This document shows positions 1 through 7,284 of a DNA stretch of 16,370 bases, piece by piece (the first letter of the stretch is position 1; each line of letters starts with the position of its first letter). A program made the translations under genes and the position numbers. Under the pieces are notes generated by a model. It was not told the DNA's origin. It searched no databases and saw only the letters and a list, made by a program, of their open reading frames with translations. The DNA is from CAZGQY01 sp964528035 (lineage in GTDB: Bacteria; Pseudomonadota; Gammaproteobacteria; Methylococcales; UBA1147): assembly GCA_964528035.1 (NCBI GenBank), contig CAZGQY010000090.1:1-16370 (forward strand). The letters are read 5' to 3'.

Positions 1-622
1 ATATTGTAACCATGGTATTATCAGGAGCCGGGCCATATGTTTGACAGGGTTCCCACATTTCGTGTTGGTGGACCGTATGCAGGGGCAACATGCGAATAAT
101 AACTGATGATGTCTCCAGATGAATCCGTTCGTGTTCGATACCCATAAGTAATACCCAGGCTAAGGAATCCTGAGTGATCGGCAGATCAAGTGACATGTTA
201 GCGATCAATTGATCAATCTGTTTTCTTACCTTGCTGCGATATTGCCTGACATTTTCTACGCTGGGCCAGTCATAGTGATTATCATTAAGATCATCCCAGG
301 ACATTTCGTCGACGCCGACAGCAAACATCGATTCGAATTTTTCACTGATTCGCTGGTTGATAAAATTCCCAAGAATCAATTTATTGATAAAAAACGTGGC
401 AGTGTGGCCAAAATAAAAAATCAGCGGATGTCGAAGGGGTTCTGGTTTCAGATAGTACGCATCATTAGTTTGAATTGTGTCGAATAATGATTCGTAGAGA
501 GAAAATGTATTGTGAAAATAATCTCTAAGTTCCTGCTTCTTTGTTGCTTCAGACACTCCGGATAAAAGTAGAGTTTTGGCTATCCGTGAGTTGACGGGTT
601 CAGGTGTCATTACAGTATTCAT
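1..622 (-). CDS. ovoA: 5-histidylcysteine sulfoxide synthase OvoA, N-terminal part (cut by left edge)
   Basis: OvoA is a mononuclear non-haem iron enzyme that joins cysteine to histidine with O2, giving 5-histidylcysteine sulfoxide, the first step of ovothiol synthesis in the cytoplasm. I read the reverse strand by hand: an ATG at 622 opens a frame without stops to position 1, about 207 residues. It matches the DinB_2-like N-terminal domain of OvoA closely, with HPLIFYFGHTATFFINK (65-81), FAVGVDEMSWDDLN (100-113) and GIEHERIHLETSS (161-173). The iron-binding HX3HXE motif is H164-H168-E170, and H73 in the GHTATFF segment is the likely third ligand. Family members are about 700 residues, so the formylglycine-generating-enzyme-like and methyltransferase parts lie outside the window. 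The start is 13 nt after the stop of the upstream GS-like gene, so the two are probably co-transcribed. No clear ribosome-binding site precedes 622; ATG at 610 is an alternative. The family assignment is strong. Confidence 0.93.
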   Translation of the reverse strand, partial: MNTVMTPEPVNSRIAKTLLLSGVSEATKKQELRDYFHNTFSLYESLFDTIQTNDAYYLKPEPLRHPLIFYFGHTATFFINKLILGNFINQRISEKFESMFAVGVDEMSWDDLNDNHYDWPSVENVRQYRSKVRKQIDQLIANMSLDLPITQDSLAWVLLMGIEHERIHLETSSVIIRMLPLHTVHQHEMWEPCQTYGPAPDNTMVTI

Positions 623-635
623 ATTTAGATATGAT

Positions 636-1841
636 TTATTTATTGTATGATCGAAGACGTACGGAGTGGTTTTGTCTTTTGGGTGAATGACCGGGGGTTA
701 CAATCGGCGTTCGGTAAGATTCCAGCACCGCCTGTTTTATCAAGTCGCCTAAGTTTTTAGGAATAGACCGGTTGCTGCTTTGTTTTATTTCATCGGCGCA
801 GCAATTGATTTTTTTGTTGAACCACTCGCCTTGTTGAAAAATTTCGAATGCTCCGTCTTTATCGTTTTTTGAAAATAAGCTGTTTGGCAGTGTCGGTAAA
901 TTTGCTTTGTTAATATCGTTACATTCTCTGTTTTGTTGCTTGTATTTGTTTTTAAAAAGTGCGTCCGAAAGGTTAGCCAATGCAAATACGGTATTAACAT
1001 AAGGGTTAAAGAGTTGGCTCGACGCGCCCAGGCGGTGCTCAATTCTTGATAGGGACTGCCAGTTTTGTATGCTAGAAAGTGGTGCTTTTTGTGCGTCTAT
1101 GACTAAGGGTTTTATGCCCATCATTTGGTTGTGTTTGCCGATTTTTTTATACAGGGCGATACTGCCCTGGTGTCCCCCGGATAGTTCGGTTGGAGAACAG
1201 AGCTCATTGTTCAGACCAAATTTTTCTTTGAGGTTCAGTCGTTCAAATGCTTCGGCTTCAGGCAAATATAAAAGACTGCATTCATAGCTGCTGTTTAATA
1301 AGCAGTTTTGTAAGCGTTCTCCCATACCATCGATAGGGATCATATTTTTACCGTTAGGGTCTGATGCACTGATGTTAATTTGAATCGCATTAGGTATATG
1401 GACAGATTTTTTTTCGTTGCTGAATATCGCCTGACTACCGGAGCTAAGTCGTCTATGATCTCCATCCCAAATTACTGGTTTTATATAGATTTCCTCGGCG
1501 CCGTAGTGTTTCATAATACGCGGTAAAAGACGTAGTGCCTGTTGAAGATCATTTGCGGTTTTTAACGGTGACTGGCCTTCGAAATCTGTAACGAATTCCC
1601 ACTGGTGCTGCCAATATTCGGGTTTTAAATGCCCCTGTATAGACAGTTTGGCCAGTTCCTGGTTGATTCCCTCATAGTCGAGGCATGAATGGTTACGCTT
1701 AGAGTCGAATGATGGTTTGAATACGCCCTCCAGTTCATAATGTACGAAAGGTGTAATTCCATGTTGCATGATTTGTGTCTGCAAGACTTCGATGGCAATT
1801 TTTGAATATTCACTGATTGGATTTATTCGCGAAGAAATCAT
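636..1841 (-). CDS. divergent glutamine synthetase-like (amino acid/amine ligase fold) protein
   Basis: A 401-residue protein with the landmarks of the glutamine synthetase catalytic fold in the right order. E36-L-E38 in FVHYELEGVF resembles the ExE metal pair. E75 and E82 in PEYWQHQWEF resemble the second glutamate pair, followed by the TANDL helix region. RIEHR (266-270) with NPY (279-281) matches the R-x-E-x-R...NPY segment before the C-terminal helices, and IPKNLGDL (360-367) resembles the family's late LPxSL region. The usual HxHxS metal/substrate motif appears as Q-I-N-I-S (154-158), so this is probably not an ordinary ammonia-assimilating enzyme. GS-fold relatives make gamma-glutamyl amides from glutamate and an amine in an ATP-dependent reaction; the substrate here is unknown. 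The length is shorter than GlnA (about 470). It lies directly upstream of ovoA, 13 nt apart, same strand. The fold is inferred by eye from motif order; the product name is not established. Confidence 0.6.
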   Translation of the reverse strand: MISSRINPISEYSKIAIEVLQTQIMQHGITPFVHYELEGVFKPSFDSKRNHSCLDYEGINQELAKLSIQGHLKPEYWQHQWEFVTDFEGQSPLKTANDLQQALRLLPRIMKHYGAEEIYIKPVIWDGDHRRLSSGSQAIFSNEKKSVHIPNAIQINISASDPNGKNMIPIDGMGERLQNCLLNSSYECSLLYLPEAEAFERLNLKEKFGLNNELCSPTELSGGHQGSIALYKKIGKHNQMMGIKPLVIDAQKAPLSSIQNWQSLSRIEHRLGASSQLFNPYVNTVFALANLSDALFKNKYKQQNRECNDINKANLPTLPNSLFSKNDKDGAFEIFQQGEWFNKKINCCADEIKQSSNRSIPKNLGDLIKQAVLESYRTPIVTPGHSPKRQNHSVRLRSYNK

Positions 1842-1974
1842 GATGAGTTATTTTTCCGAGAATAGTGTTCCTGTGCTGCAAGTTCGAATATTTAAAGACC
1901 AGAGTGCTTCGCAGATCCGCTGAGCCGCTTCCCCACATAAATCATTGCAGGTTATTTGACGTTGTAATTAGTTG

Positions 1975-3327
1975 TTAATCAACCAAACGCGTCCATTCAC
2001 ATTTTTTTTTATCGATTAATTGAGCGGATGCAGGTGTGCCTATGCCTTTTGCGATTAATGCAACCACACGGTCATCGCTGTCATAACCAGTATGAGCGGT
2101 CAATGGGTTCGCAAATTTACCCGCGCCGAACAGATCAATGATTTCAGCCACATTTATATCGATATTGGTGGTATCTATGCAAAGTCTGGAATCAAGGTAC
2201 TGATCTGAAAATCCGTGGGGTATTGCATAGCTTAATATGTCATTAGGATCGCTAAACGCAATAATGGATGTTTTATTGACGATTCGATCATTATAGTGGG
2301 AACCTTCTTTCGTACAATAGGCTTCTTTTTGGCCACGAACTTGCGGGACTTTCCGGCCCATCTGCAAGAGTGGGAGTTGGTTGGATAACATATACAAGGG
2401 GATTTCTTTATTCTGAAATTCACGGATAAATGCAGATTCCTTCCAGGTTTTATCTCGCCGTGCATCTTCATCTGCCACATTCTGAGCAATTTCCTGCATG
2501 CTGTCCATGGTAATTCGACTGCCGAGGCGATGGGAGACGATGGCATAATCGTCGATGGTCATATTTGTGACGGCCTTAGCGGATATAGTGTGCCCATGGC
2601 CCAGCGACAAGCAGGCGTGAGCCGCTGATTCGGGCAGAGTTTCCCAATCGTAGCCTATCATCCAGCACATTGATTGCCGAAATGCCATGAGAATATCATT
2701 GTGACTTTCACCAAGATAGATCATTGGATCCGGACCCGTATCATTCGAAAACTTTTTCAACAGGTTATTTATTTCTGCGCGCCGGTAAGAGAATTCACCG
2801 GAATTGTCGTATGCGAGTATAGATTTTTCGTTATCGGTGATGGGTGACCACGTTAATTCATAAAACAACATGGTTTTTTTCATTGTCTCGTCCATGAGTC
2901 GGCGAACCCGTAAAACCCCCAGATCTTTTTCTGCATTATCGGGGTGGACAAGGGCGAACTCTTTAAACCGGCTATTCTGTACCGTGAGATTTAATTCTTT
3001 TGAAAGTTTTTGAAGGAATTCTGTACTGTAGCCAGGGATATGGCTGCCTACACCGTGAACCATTAATACTTTTGTTGTGCCTTGTTCTTTTTCCAGAGTC
3101 GGCGCGATTCCAGGAAAACTTTTGCCGACTACGTGGCAGATTCGAGTGTCTTCTTTTTGTTGATTCAACAAGGCTTCGCCAAAACCTTTACCCAGGCTTG
3201 TGCATCCGCTGAGTGCAAGGCTGAGACCAATGAACAAGAAGCATTTAAATACTGGAATTGCAGAAACAGGAGGCTTAGCTCTGTATAGCTGATCGGTGGA
3301 TGGCGCAGAAGCTACAGTTTTTTCCAT
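1975..3327 (-). CDS. alpha/beta-hydrolase-fold lipoprotein, nucleophile position occupied by Arg
   Basis: A 450-residue predicted lipoprotein. A long n-region leads into a hydrophobic stretch (28-39) and a lipobox LSGC with the acylated cysteine at C42, so export and membrane anchoring are expected. The hydrolase fold is indicated by the oxyanion-type segment VLMVHGVGS (87-95), a nucleophile-elbow segment IVSHRLGSRI (263-272), the SDPNDILSY segment (359-367) that usually carries the catalytic acid, and AHTGYDSDD (411-419) as the probable histidine loop. In relatives the elbow reads SHSLGS; here the central serine is R267 (codon CGC, one base from AGC). The protein may therefore be catalytically dead, use another residue, or contain a sequence error. 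The LSNQLPLL segment (314-321) supports the family. The start at 3327 has AAGGA about 9 nt upstream. It is transcribed towards the GS-like gene but separated from it by 133 nt, so co-transcription is uncertain. Confidence 0.75.
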   Translation of the reverse strand: MEKTVASAPSTDQLYRAKPPVSAIPVFKCFLFIGLSLALSGCTSLGKGFGEALLNQQKEDTRICHVVGKSFPGIAPTLEKEQGTTKVLMVHGVGSHIPGYSTEFLQKLSKELNLTVQNSRFKEFALVHPDNAEKDLGVLRVRRLMDETMKKTMLFYELTWSPITDNEKSILAYDNSGEFSYRRAEINNLLKKFSNDTGPDPMIYLGESHNDILMAFRQSMCWMIGYDWETLPESAAHACLSLGHGHTISAKAVTNMTIDDYAIVSHRLGSRITMDSMQEIAQNVADEDARRDKTWKESAFIREFQNKEIPLYMLSNQLPLLQMGRKVPQVRGQKEAYCTKEGSHYNDRIVNKTSIIAFSDPNDILSYAIPHGFSDQYLDSRLCIDTTNIDINVAEIIDLFGAGKFANPLTAHTGYDSDDRVVALIAKGIGTPASAQLIDKKKCEWTRLVD

Positions 3328-3510
3328 AATGATTGATCCTTTGCATCTGGAGGAAGCAGTCTAAGTCGGCATAATACCAGCTTATTGGGTTGGCTGGCAT
3401 TTTCGTGTCGCGTGTTTAATATTATAGGGGTTCTCCTGGAGTGAAACTCTACAAAGGGTACACGTTGTTCGAAGCTAATTTTGTTACAGAATTTCGCTGG
3501 CTAAGGCATT

Positions 3511-3553
3511 AAATATATTGCACTGCACAAAAATGTTGCAGCGCAATATATTT
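3511..3553. promoter_or_regulatory. 43-nt inverted repeat, candidate PhaR-type operator of the phasin gene
   Basis: Arms AAATATATTGCACTGC (3511-3526) and GCAGCGCAATATATTT (3538-3553) are reverse complements except for one position, separated by an 11-nt AT-rich loop that itself begins ACA and ends TGTT. The inner part holds CTGC and GCAG half-sites. PhaR, the autoregulated repressor of phasin genes in PHA-making bacteria, is reported to bind TGC/GCA-rich sites of this kind. The right arm overlaps the predicted -35 box, a typical repressor position. The palindrome is seen directly; the regulator identity is inferred. Confidence 0.55.
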
Positions 3554-3564
3554 TGGTCTATCAT
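3536..3564 (+). promoter_or_regulatory. sigma70-type promoter of the phasin gene
   Basis: TTGCAG (3536-3541) and TATCAT (3559-3564) are 17 nt apart, each four of six matches to the consensus. The -35 box lies inside the right arm of the inverted repeat, and the phasin start codon is about 50 nt downstream of the -10 box. Confidence 0.45.
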
Positions 3565-3614
3565 TGTCTTGTGTATTAAAGCCCTTTTAATTGATTCCCA
3601 ACAGGAGTTCACCG

Positions 3615-3983
3615 ATGACTAAAGTATTTCCAGACGCAGATCTTTCCAAAATGTATGAACCTGTTCAAAAACTGGTAGATTTAAATTTGACAAAATTTCA
3701 ATCTACGATCGAGGCCCAAACTGAGGCAACAAAATCCTTTGTAGAGCAAACTGATGAACGCCTCAAAGCTGCATCAGATGTTAAAGATTTCGATGCGTTA
3801 GCGACTTTTTTGAAAGAGCAGAGTGAAATTGCACGCACCAATATGGAAAGAATGATTGCAGACAGTAAATCGGTTTCCGAAGAGATCGTAAGCTATGGTA
3901 CGGAAGTTCAGAAAATTATGGCAGAAACCTTTACTTCTGCAGCGGATACTGCGAAACCAGCCAAAAGAACTACAAAGAAATAA
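3615..3983 (+). CDS. phasin family protein
   Basis: A 122-residue, highly charged, almost entirely helical protein without signal peptide or membrane segments. It has an amphipathic N-terminal region (FPDADLSKMYEPVQKLVDLN), long Glu/Gln/Lys-rich helices and a lysine/alanine-rich tail ending AKPAKRTTKK. These features fit the small phasins (Phasin_2 type) that coat polyhydroxyalkanoate granules in the cytoplasm and control their size and number. I chose the ATG at 3615 rather than the in-frame ATG at 3591 because AGGAG (3603-3607) lies 7 nt before it and the protein then begins MTKVFPDADL, typical of this family. The gene appears monocistronic: own promoter with an operator-like palindrome upstream, terminator at 4075-4106. 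No PHA synthase is in the window. Phasins diverge strongly in sequence, so some other coiled-coil protein cannot be fully excluded. Confidence 0.8.
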   Translation: MTKVFPDADLSKMYEPVQKLVDLNLTKFQSTIEAQTEATKSFVEQTDERLKAASDVKDFDALATFLKEQSEIARTNMERMIADSKSVSEEIVSYGTEVQKIMAETFTSAADTAKPAKRTTKK

Positions 3984-4074
3984 ATCGATTGGTCTCTTTA
4001 AGTACAGAGATTGGATTGATATAAATTTGTTTTGTAATTGCGGGTTGTGGGGCGTTCTCCACACTCCTATAAAG

Positions 4075-4106
4075 ACCTGACTCAATTTAGAGTTGGGTTT
4101 TTTTTT
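4075..4106 (+). terminator. rho-independent terminator after the phasin gene
   Basis: ACCTGACTC (4075-4083) pairs with GAGTTGGGT (4090-4098), with two G-U pairs, around the loop AATTTA, and is followed at once by a run of nine T (4098-4106). A second short hairpin, TGTGGGG/CTCCACA, lies just upstream at about 4045-4062. Confidence 0.75.
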
Positions 4107-4108
4107 AA

Positions 4109-4166
4109 CTGCGGATTGATAATTGGCTGAGTGCCATTGTGAGCCAAACAATGTTATTATCCGCAG
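4109..4166. repeat. 58-nt imperfect stem-loop
   Basis: CTGCGGAT (4109-4116) and ATCCGCAG (4159-4166) are perfect reverse complements; inside, TTGGCT (4123-4128) pairs with AGCCAA (4141-4146), with a TTATTATC/GATAA pairing between and a 5-nt asymmetry. No T-run follows on the plus strand. It sits immediately after the phasin terminator. It does not share the ends or inner motif of the 73-nt repeat family elsewhere in the window. The function is unknown. Confidence 0.5.
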
Positions 4167-4434
4167 CCTTTGTATGCACTCTGCATGTTGCTGGATATGC
4201 GTGTATCTTTATGGTTTATATGGTTATTGTAGGGCTTTCGCTGGCTGGAGTGTCCACTGCGAAAAAGAGATAGCTGATCCATGTTTCCGATTGCACTCGT
4301 TAAAGATAACTTATACTAGTGCCTGATTGTGCAATTAAACACAAGCTTTTTTGAATCGAATAAATGGACTCAAAATCCCTTCTTCTTGCGACGACTTCTA
4401 TTCTCGTCAAGTTTCCTGATCTTCTGGGCTGGTA
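4167..4434. other. intergenic spacer before the transporter genes
   Basis: I see no supported gene here. A weak promoter-like pair, TTGCAC (4291-4296) and TATACT (4312-4317), has only 15 nt between boxes, so it is a marginal candidate for driving the first transporter. A short plus-strand frame starting at 4123 inside the stem-loop has no recognisable features and is not called. Confidence 0.4.
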
Positions 4435-5310
4435 ATGATAATTTATTCTATCCTGGCTTTAATATGCAGTGTGCTTTATAGCATAAGCGCTGTTCTATGC
4501 AAATTCGGGTTGCAAAATACAGTAAATGTTCGCGATTTAAGTTTTCGTAAGTTACTGCTTTTTCTAGTGTCCAACAGAATATGGGTGCTAGGCGTGATTT
4601 TGAGTTTGGTTGCCAACATATCCATGATCCAGATACAGTCGCGTCTTGATGTATCTATTGTCTATTCTATCCTCAATTTCTCCTATATTTTTGTTTTAAT
4701 ACTTGGGCACTGGTTTTTGAGTGAACGTCTCAATAAGGATCAGTGGGTCGGGGTAGGGGTGGTTGTTTTGGGTACGTTTTTAATTTTATCGATTGAGGAT
4801 ACTGCCAGTGGCCAACCAACCGCGGTTCAAAATTTATTGATCTTGACTGCGATGTCAGTTTGTTTAATCTCGATTCTTGTGGGTGCGGCGTATCGATATA
4901 AAACTATAAATTATGAAATTCCATACGCAATGAGTACGGGTGTGTGTTTTGGTTGCGTCGAAACCTATTTGAAAGCGACCACTAACTATGTATCTACAGA
5001 GATTGGCTTTTTTTCTATTTTTTCGATGGGCAGTATGGTGGAATTTGTCTCGTCTTGGCCGTTTTTAGTCATGTTCGTATACGGTGCAGCTGGATGGCTT
5101 TTTTTACAGATCACTTATTCACACGGAAACGTATCAATTACAGTTCCTGTTGTTGCTGTTACTCAGAGAATTGTATCAATGTCGAGCGGATATTTTGTTT
5201 ATGGCGAGAGTTTTGATAGCGTAAAAATAGCAGGCATACTTACAATACTTATTGGAGTATTTATGCTGATTTTATCTGGTCTCAGTTTAAAGGAACCGGA
5301 ACCAGTATGA
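4435..5310 (+). CDS. DMT/EamA-type multi-spanning membrane transporter, copy 1
   Basis: A 291-residue, strongly hydrophobic protein with about ten predicted membrane segments in the two-halves layout of the drug/metabolite transporter superfamily. Landmarks are SAVLCKFGLQN (18-28) after the first helix, NRIWVLGVILSL (47-58), IQSRLDVSIVYSILN (66-80), then FLSERLNKDQWVG and VLGTFL at the junction of the first half. The second half contains ITYSHGNVSITVPVVAV and YFVYGESF. It is a close paralog of the next two transporters, with the same motif order throughout. Family members move small metabolites, sugars or lipid-linked sugars across the inner membrane; the substrate cannot be read from sequence. 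The start at 4435 lacks a strong ribosome-binding site. Its stop overlaps the start of copy 2 (ATGA, 5307-5310), indicating translational coupling. Confidence 0.8.
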   Translation: MIIYSILALICSVLYSISAVLCKFGLQNTVNVRDLSFRKLLLFLVSNRIWVLGVILSLVANISMIQIQSRLDVSIVYSILNFSYIFVLILGHWFLSERLNKDQWVGVGVVVLGTFLILSIEDTASGQPTAVQNLLILTAMSVCLISILVGAAYRYKTINYEIPYAMSTGVCFGCVETYLKATTNYVSTEIGFFSIFSMGSMVEFVSSWPFLVMFVYGAAGWLFLQITYSHGNVSITVPVVAVTQRIVSMSSGYFVYGESFDSVKIAGILTILIGVFMLILSGLSLKEPEPV

Positions 5311-6185
5311 ATATATATGTATTTTTTACAATTGTATGTAGCTTATTATTTGCTGTCGGTGCTGTTCTCTGCAAGCATGGGATGCGGGGATACGGTTCCG
5401 GGGAACATCCCAATATACTGCATCTGACCTGGTTTCTGATTAGAAATAAAATATGGTTCTTAGGTGTAATGGTCTCTTTATTGTCAAATGCTGCTGTATT
5501 GCAAATACAATCAGTCCTCGATTTGTCAGTTGTGCATTCAATATTAACGAGTACATATATATTTACTCTGTTATTAGGCTATTTGTTTTTACGGGAAAAA
5601 TTGACAATTACGCAATGGATTGGGACGGTAACGGTACTATTGGGTACTTTAATTGTTGTTTTAGTTGAGCAGCCAATTACGGGTGGTGTGACCAATGTAC
5701 AAAATTTGTTATTACAATCTGCTTTATCTTTATTTCTAATAGTATTATTAATCATCAGTACTCGTCTGAATAAAAGAATAAATTATGAAATTGTTTATGC
5801 AATATCGGCAGGAATAGCCTTTGGCAATTGCCAGGTCTTTGTGAAAGCATCCACTAATCTGATTACCGATCACACAGGAGGATTTTCTGTTCTGTCCTTG
5901 CAAAGCCTGGCGGAATTTCTACATATTTGGCCATCACTGGCATTGATCGTGTTTTCGATTACGGGGTTTGTTTGTATGCATATTTCACTTACACATGGAA
6001 AAGTATCGATATGTATTGCTTTGTTGGCAGTAATATCCAGAGGATTATCGACTTCAAGCGGATATTATATTTATGATGAACATTTTTCTGTGGTAAAAAT
6101 AGTGGGTATATTAATTATACTGATAGGGGTATTCGTCATTACTTTCACCTCGGTGAGTGGAAATAATGAAGAACAGGTATCCTAA
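5307..6185 (+). CDS. DMT/EamA-type multi-spanning membrane transporter, copy 2
   Basis: A 292-residue paralog of the preceding transporter, sharing the 4-nt ATGA overlap. Matching landmarks: GAVLCKHGMRGYGSG near the N-terminus, NKIWFLGVMVSLLSN, IQSVLDLSVVHSIL, FLREKLTITQWIG, VLLGTLIVVLVEQ, a loop containing GVTNVQNLL, and SLTHGKVSI plus YYIYDEHF late in the protein. The HG in ITYSHG/SLTHGK is kept in all three copies, whereas this copy is the most diverged in the GESF/GEAF segment (DEHF here). DMT proteins often work as homo- or heterodimers, so copies 1 and 2 could be partners; that is inference from coupling. A perfect palindrome follows the stop codon at 6186-6203. Confidence 0.8.
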   Translation: MNIYVFFTIVCSLLFAVGAVLCKHGMRGYGSGEHPNILHLTWFLIRNKIWFLGVMVSLLSNAAVLQIQSVLDLSVVHSILTSTYIFTLLLGYLFLREKLTITQWIGTVTVLLGTLIVVLVEQPITGGVTNVQNLLLQSALSLFLIVLLIISTRLNKRINYEIVYAISAGIAFGNCQVFVKASTNLITDHTGGFSVLSLQSLAEFLHIWPSLALIVFSITGFVCMHISLTHGKVSICIALLAVISRGLSTSSGYYIYDEHFSVVKIVGILIILIGVFVITFTSVSGNNEEQVS

Positions 6186-6203
6186 ATCAGGACTAGTCCT
6201 GAT
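6186..6203. repeat. perfect 18-nt palindrome directly after a stop codon
   Basis: ATCAGGACTAGTCCTGAT is fully self-complementary (9-bp arms, or a 7-bp stem with a CTAG loop) and starts on the base after the TAA of transporter copy 2. No T-run follows, so it is not a standard terminator; it could be a 3'-end stabilising hairpin or a protein-binding site. Confidence 0.6.
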
Positions 6204-6269
6204 GTATAGAGAATTATTCAAATATTCTGCGTTTACTCAGCGAGTTTCTTAGTTAGTGTATAGGGCACG

Positions 6270-6342
6270 GACTATGCGGGAAATTTAAACCATTTGCTAT
6301 AATTTCTGCTTAAACATCTTTGTTACAGAGGCTTGCGCAATC
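6270..6342 (+). repeat. 73-nt structured intergenic repeat, copy A
   Basis: Begins GACTATGCGGGA and ends CTTGCGCAATC. It aligns without gaps over 73 nt with copy D at 16298-16370, 47 of 73 identical by my hand count. The shared core is TCTGCTNNAACNTC followed by TTGTT and CAGA. It lies between transporter copies 2 and 3, and its left part continues a further shared block with the flank of copy D (TACTCAGC at 6234-6241 and 16262-16269). It is the most diverged copy, and its end-to-end pairing is weakest. Confidence 0.7.
6295..6303 (+). promoter_or_regulatory. extended -10 promoter element for transporter copy 3 and the glycosyltransferase
   Basis: TGC followed by TATAAT (6298-6303) is a perfect extended -10 element about 100 nt before the ATG at 6407. 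No good -35 box is visible at 16-18 nt, which extended -10 promoters tolerate. It lies inside repeat copy A; the corresponding bases in copies B and D do not form TATAAT. Confidence 0.45.
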
Positions 6343-6406
6343 TTAATGATCTGCATTTTTAGAAAACTGATTGCTGAATAATTATAAATTTATAACGGTA
6401 ATATAA

Positions 6407-7282
6407 ATGTTTATCTATACGTTTCTTGTGTTTTTTTGTAGTTTTCTTTACGGTCTTAGTGCTGTTCTGTGTAAATATGGCCTTCAAAATAGAACGGATA
6501 CTCAGATACGTAATATAAGGAATATAATAATATTTTTAATTAGTAATAAAGTTTGGATATTGGGGGTCGCACTGAGTTTTTTAACCAACCTGGCTATTAT
6601 TGAGATTCAATCTAATATAGATATATCGGTTGTATATCCTATTTTGAATTTTTCTTATATATTTGTTTTATTATTAGGGTATAAGTTTTTAGGAGAATTA
6701 TTGACAAAAAGACAGTGGCTAGGTGTTTGTACAGTTGTTGTTGGTACTCTGCTCATTATTTTTATTCAGGAGACATCGACGGGACTGAATACTAATGTGG
6801 AGCGTTTATTCTGGTTTAGTTGCATTTCTTTTCTAATGATATGTGGAATAATATATATTACTTACAATAATAAAATAGAAAAGTATGAAATATGCTATGC
6901 GATCTGTACTGGCATCTCGTTTGGAAATGTTGAAACATATATAAAAGCAAATACCAACCTGGTGGTATCTGAACTTGGAGAATTCTCTATATTTTCACTG
7001 GATAGTGTTGTTTATTTTATCAGTGTGTGGCCATTTGCGATGATGATGTTATTTAGTATAGTTGGATGGTTATGTATGCAAATAACATATTCTCATGGAG
7101 ATGTTTCTGTGAGCGTTCCTCTTTTTGCCGTTTTACAGAGTTGTATTACTCTATCATGCGGGTATTTTATATTTGGAGAAGCCTTTAGTTTTCAGAAAGT
7201 ATTAGGCATTGTTACTATAGTTTTTGGAGTGACAATGCTTGTACTATCAACATTCCAAAAAACCGAAGTAAATACAGTATAA
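6407..7282 (+). CDS. DMT/EamA-type multi-spanning membrane transporter, copy 3
   Basis: A 291-residue paralog of copies 1 and 2, closer to copy 1: SAVLCKYGLQNRTD, NKVWILGVALSFLTN, IQSNIDISVVYPILNFSYIF, QWLGVCTVVVGTLL, ITYSHGDVSVSVPLFAVLQ and YFIFGEAF all have direct equivalents there. About ten hydrophobic segments are predicted. The base composition is visibly more AT-rich than the flanking genes, with many ATA, TTA and AAT codons, hinting at a different history or relaxed mutation. It is separated from copy 2 by 221 nt containing the palindrome, repeat copy A and a promoter element, so it probably starts its own transcript. Only 2 nt separate its stop from the glycosyltransferase start, suggesting that these two act together, for example in making and moving a glycosylated lipid; substrate unknown. 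Confidence 0.8.
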   Translation: MFIYTFLVFFCSFLYGLSAVLCKYGLQNRTDTQIRNIRNIIIFLISNKVWILGVALSFLTNLAIIEIQSNIDISVVYPILNFSYIFVLLLGYKFLGELLTKRQWLGVCTVVVGTLLIIFIQETSTGLNTNVERLFWFSCISFLMICGIIYITYNNKIEKYEICYAICTGISFGNVETYIKANTNLVVSELGEFSIFSLDSVVYFISVWPFAMMMLFSIVGWLCMQITYSHGDVSVSVPLFAVLQSCITLSCGYFIFGEAFSFQKVLGIVTIVFGVTMLVLSTFQKTEVNTV

Positions 7283-7284
7283 AA

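Noticed and set aside
209..487. Plus-strand open frame of 92 codons
   Set aside because: It lies antisense within the ovoA coding region, whose minus-strand protein has clear family motifs.
3330..3400. Possible fifth, decayed copy of the 73-nt repeat (GATTGATCC start, AGTCTA and TCGGC blocks resembling copy C)
   Set aside because: No matching AATC end at the expected distance and no inner hairpin; similarity is limited to short blocks.
3536..3546. TGTTGCAGCG block similar to the core of the 73-nt repeat
   Set aside because: It is part of the phasin inverted repeat and lacks the repeat family's ends; the resemblance is probably due to shared TGCAG bases.
4123..4326. Plus-strand open frame of 67 codons
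   Set aside because: Starts inside a stem-loop, cysteine-rich with no recognisable domain, no ribosome-binding site.
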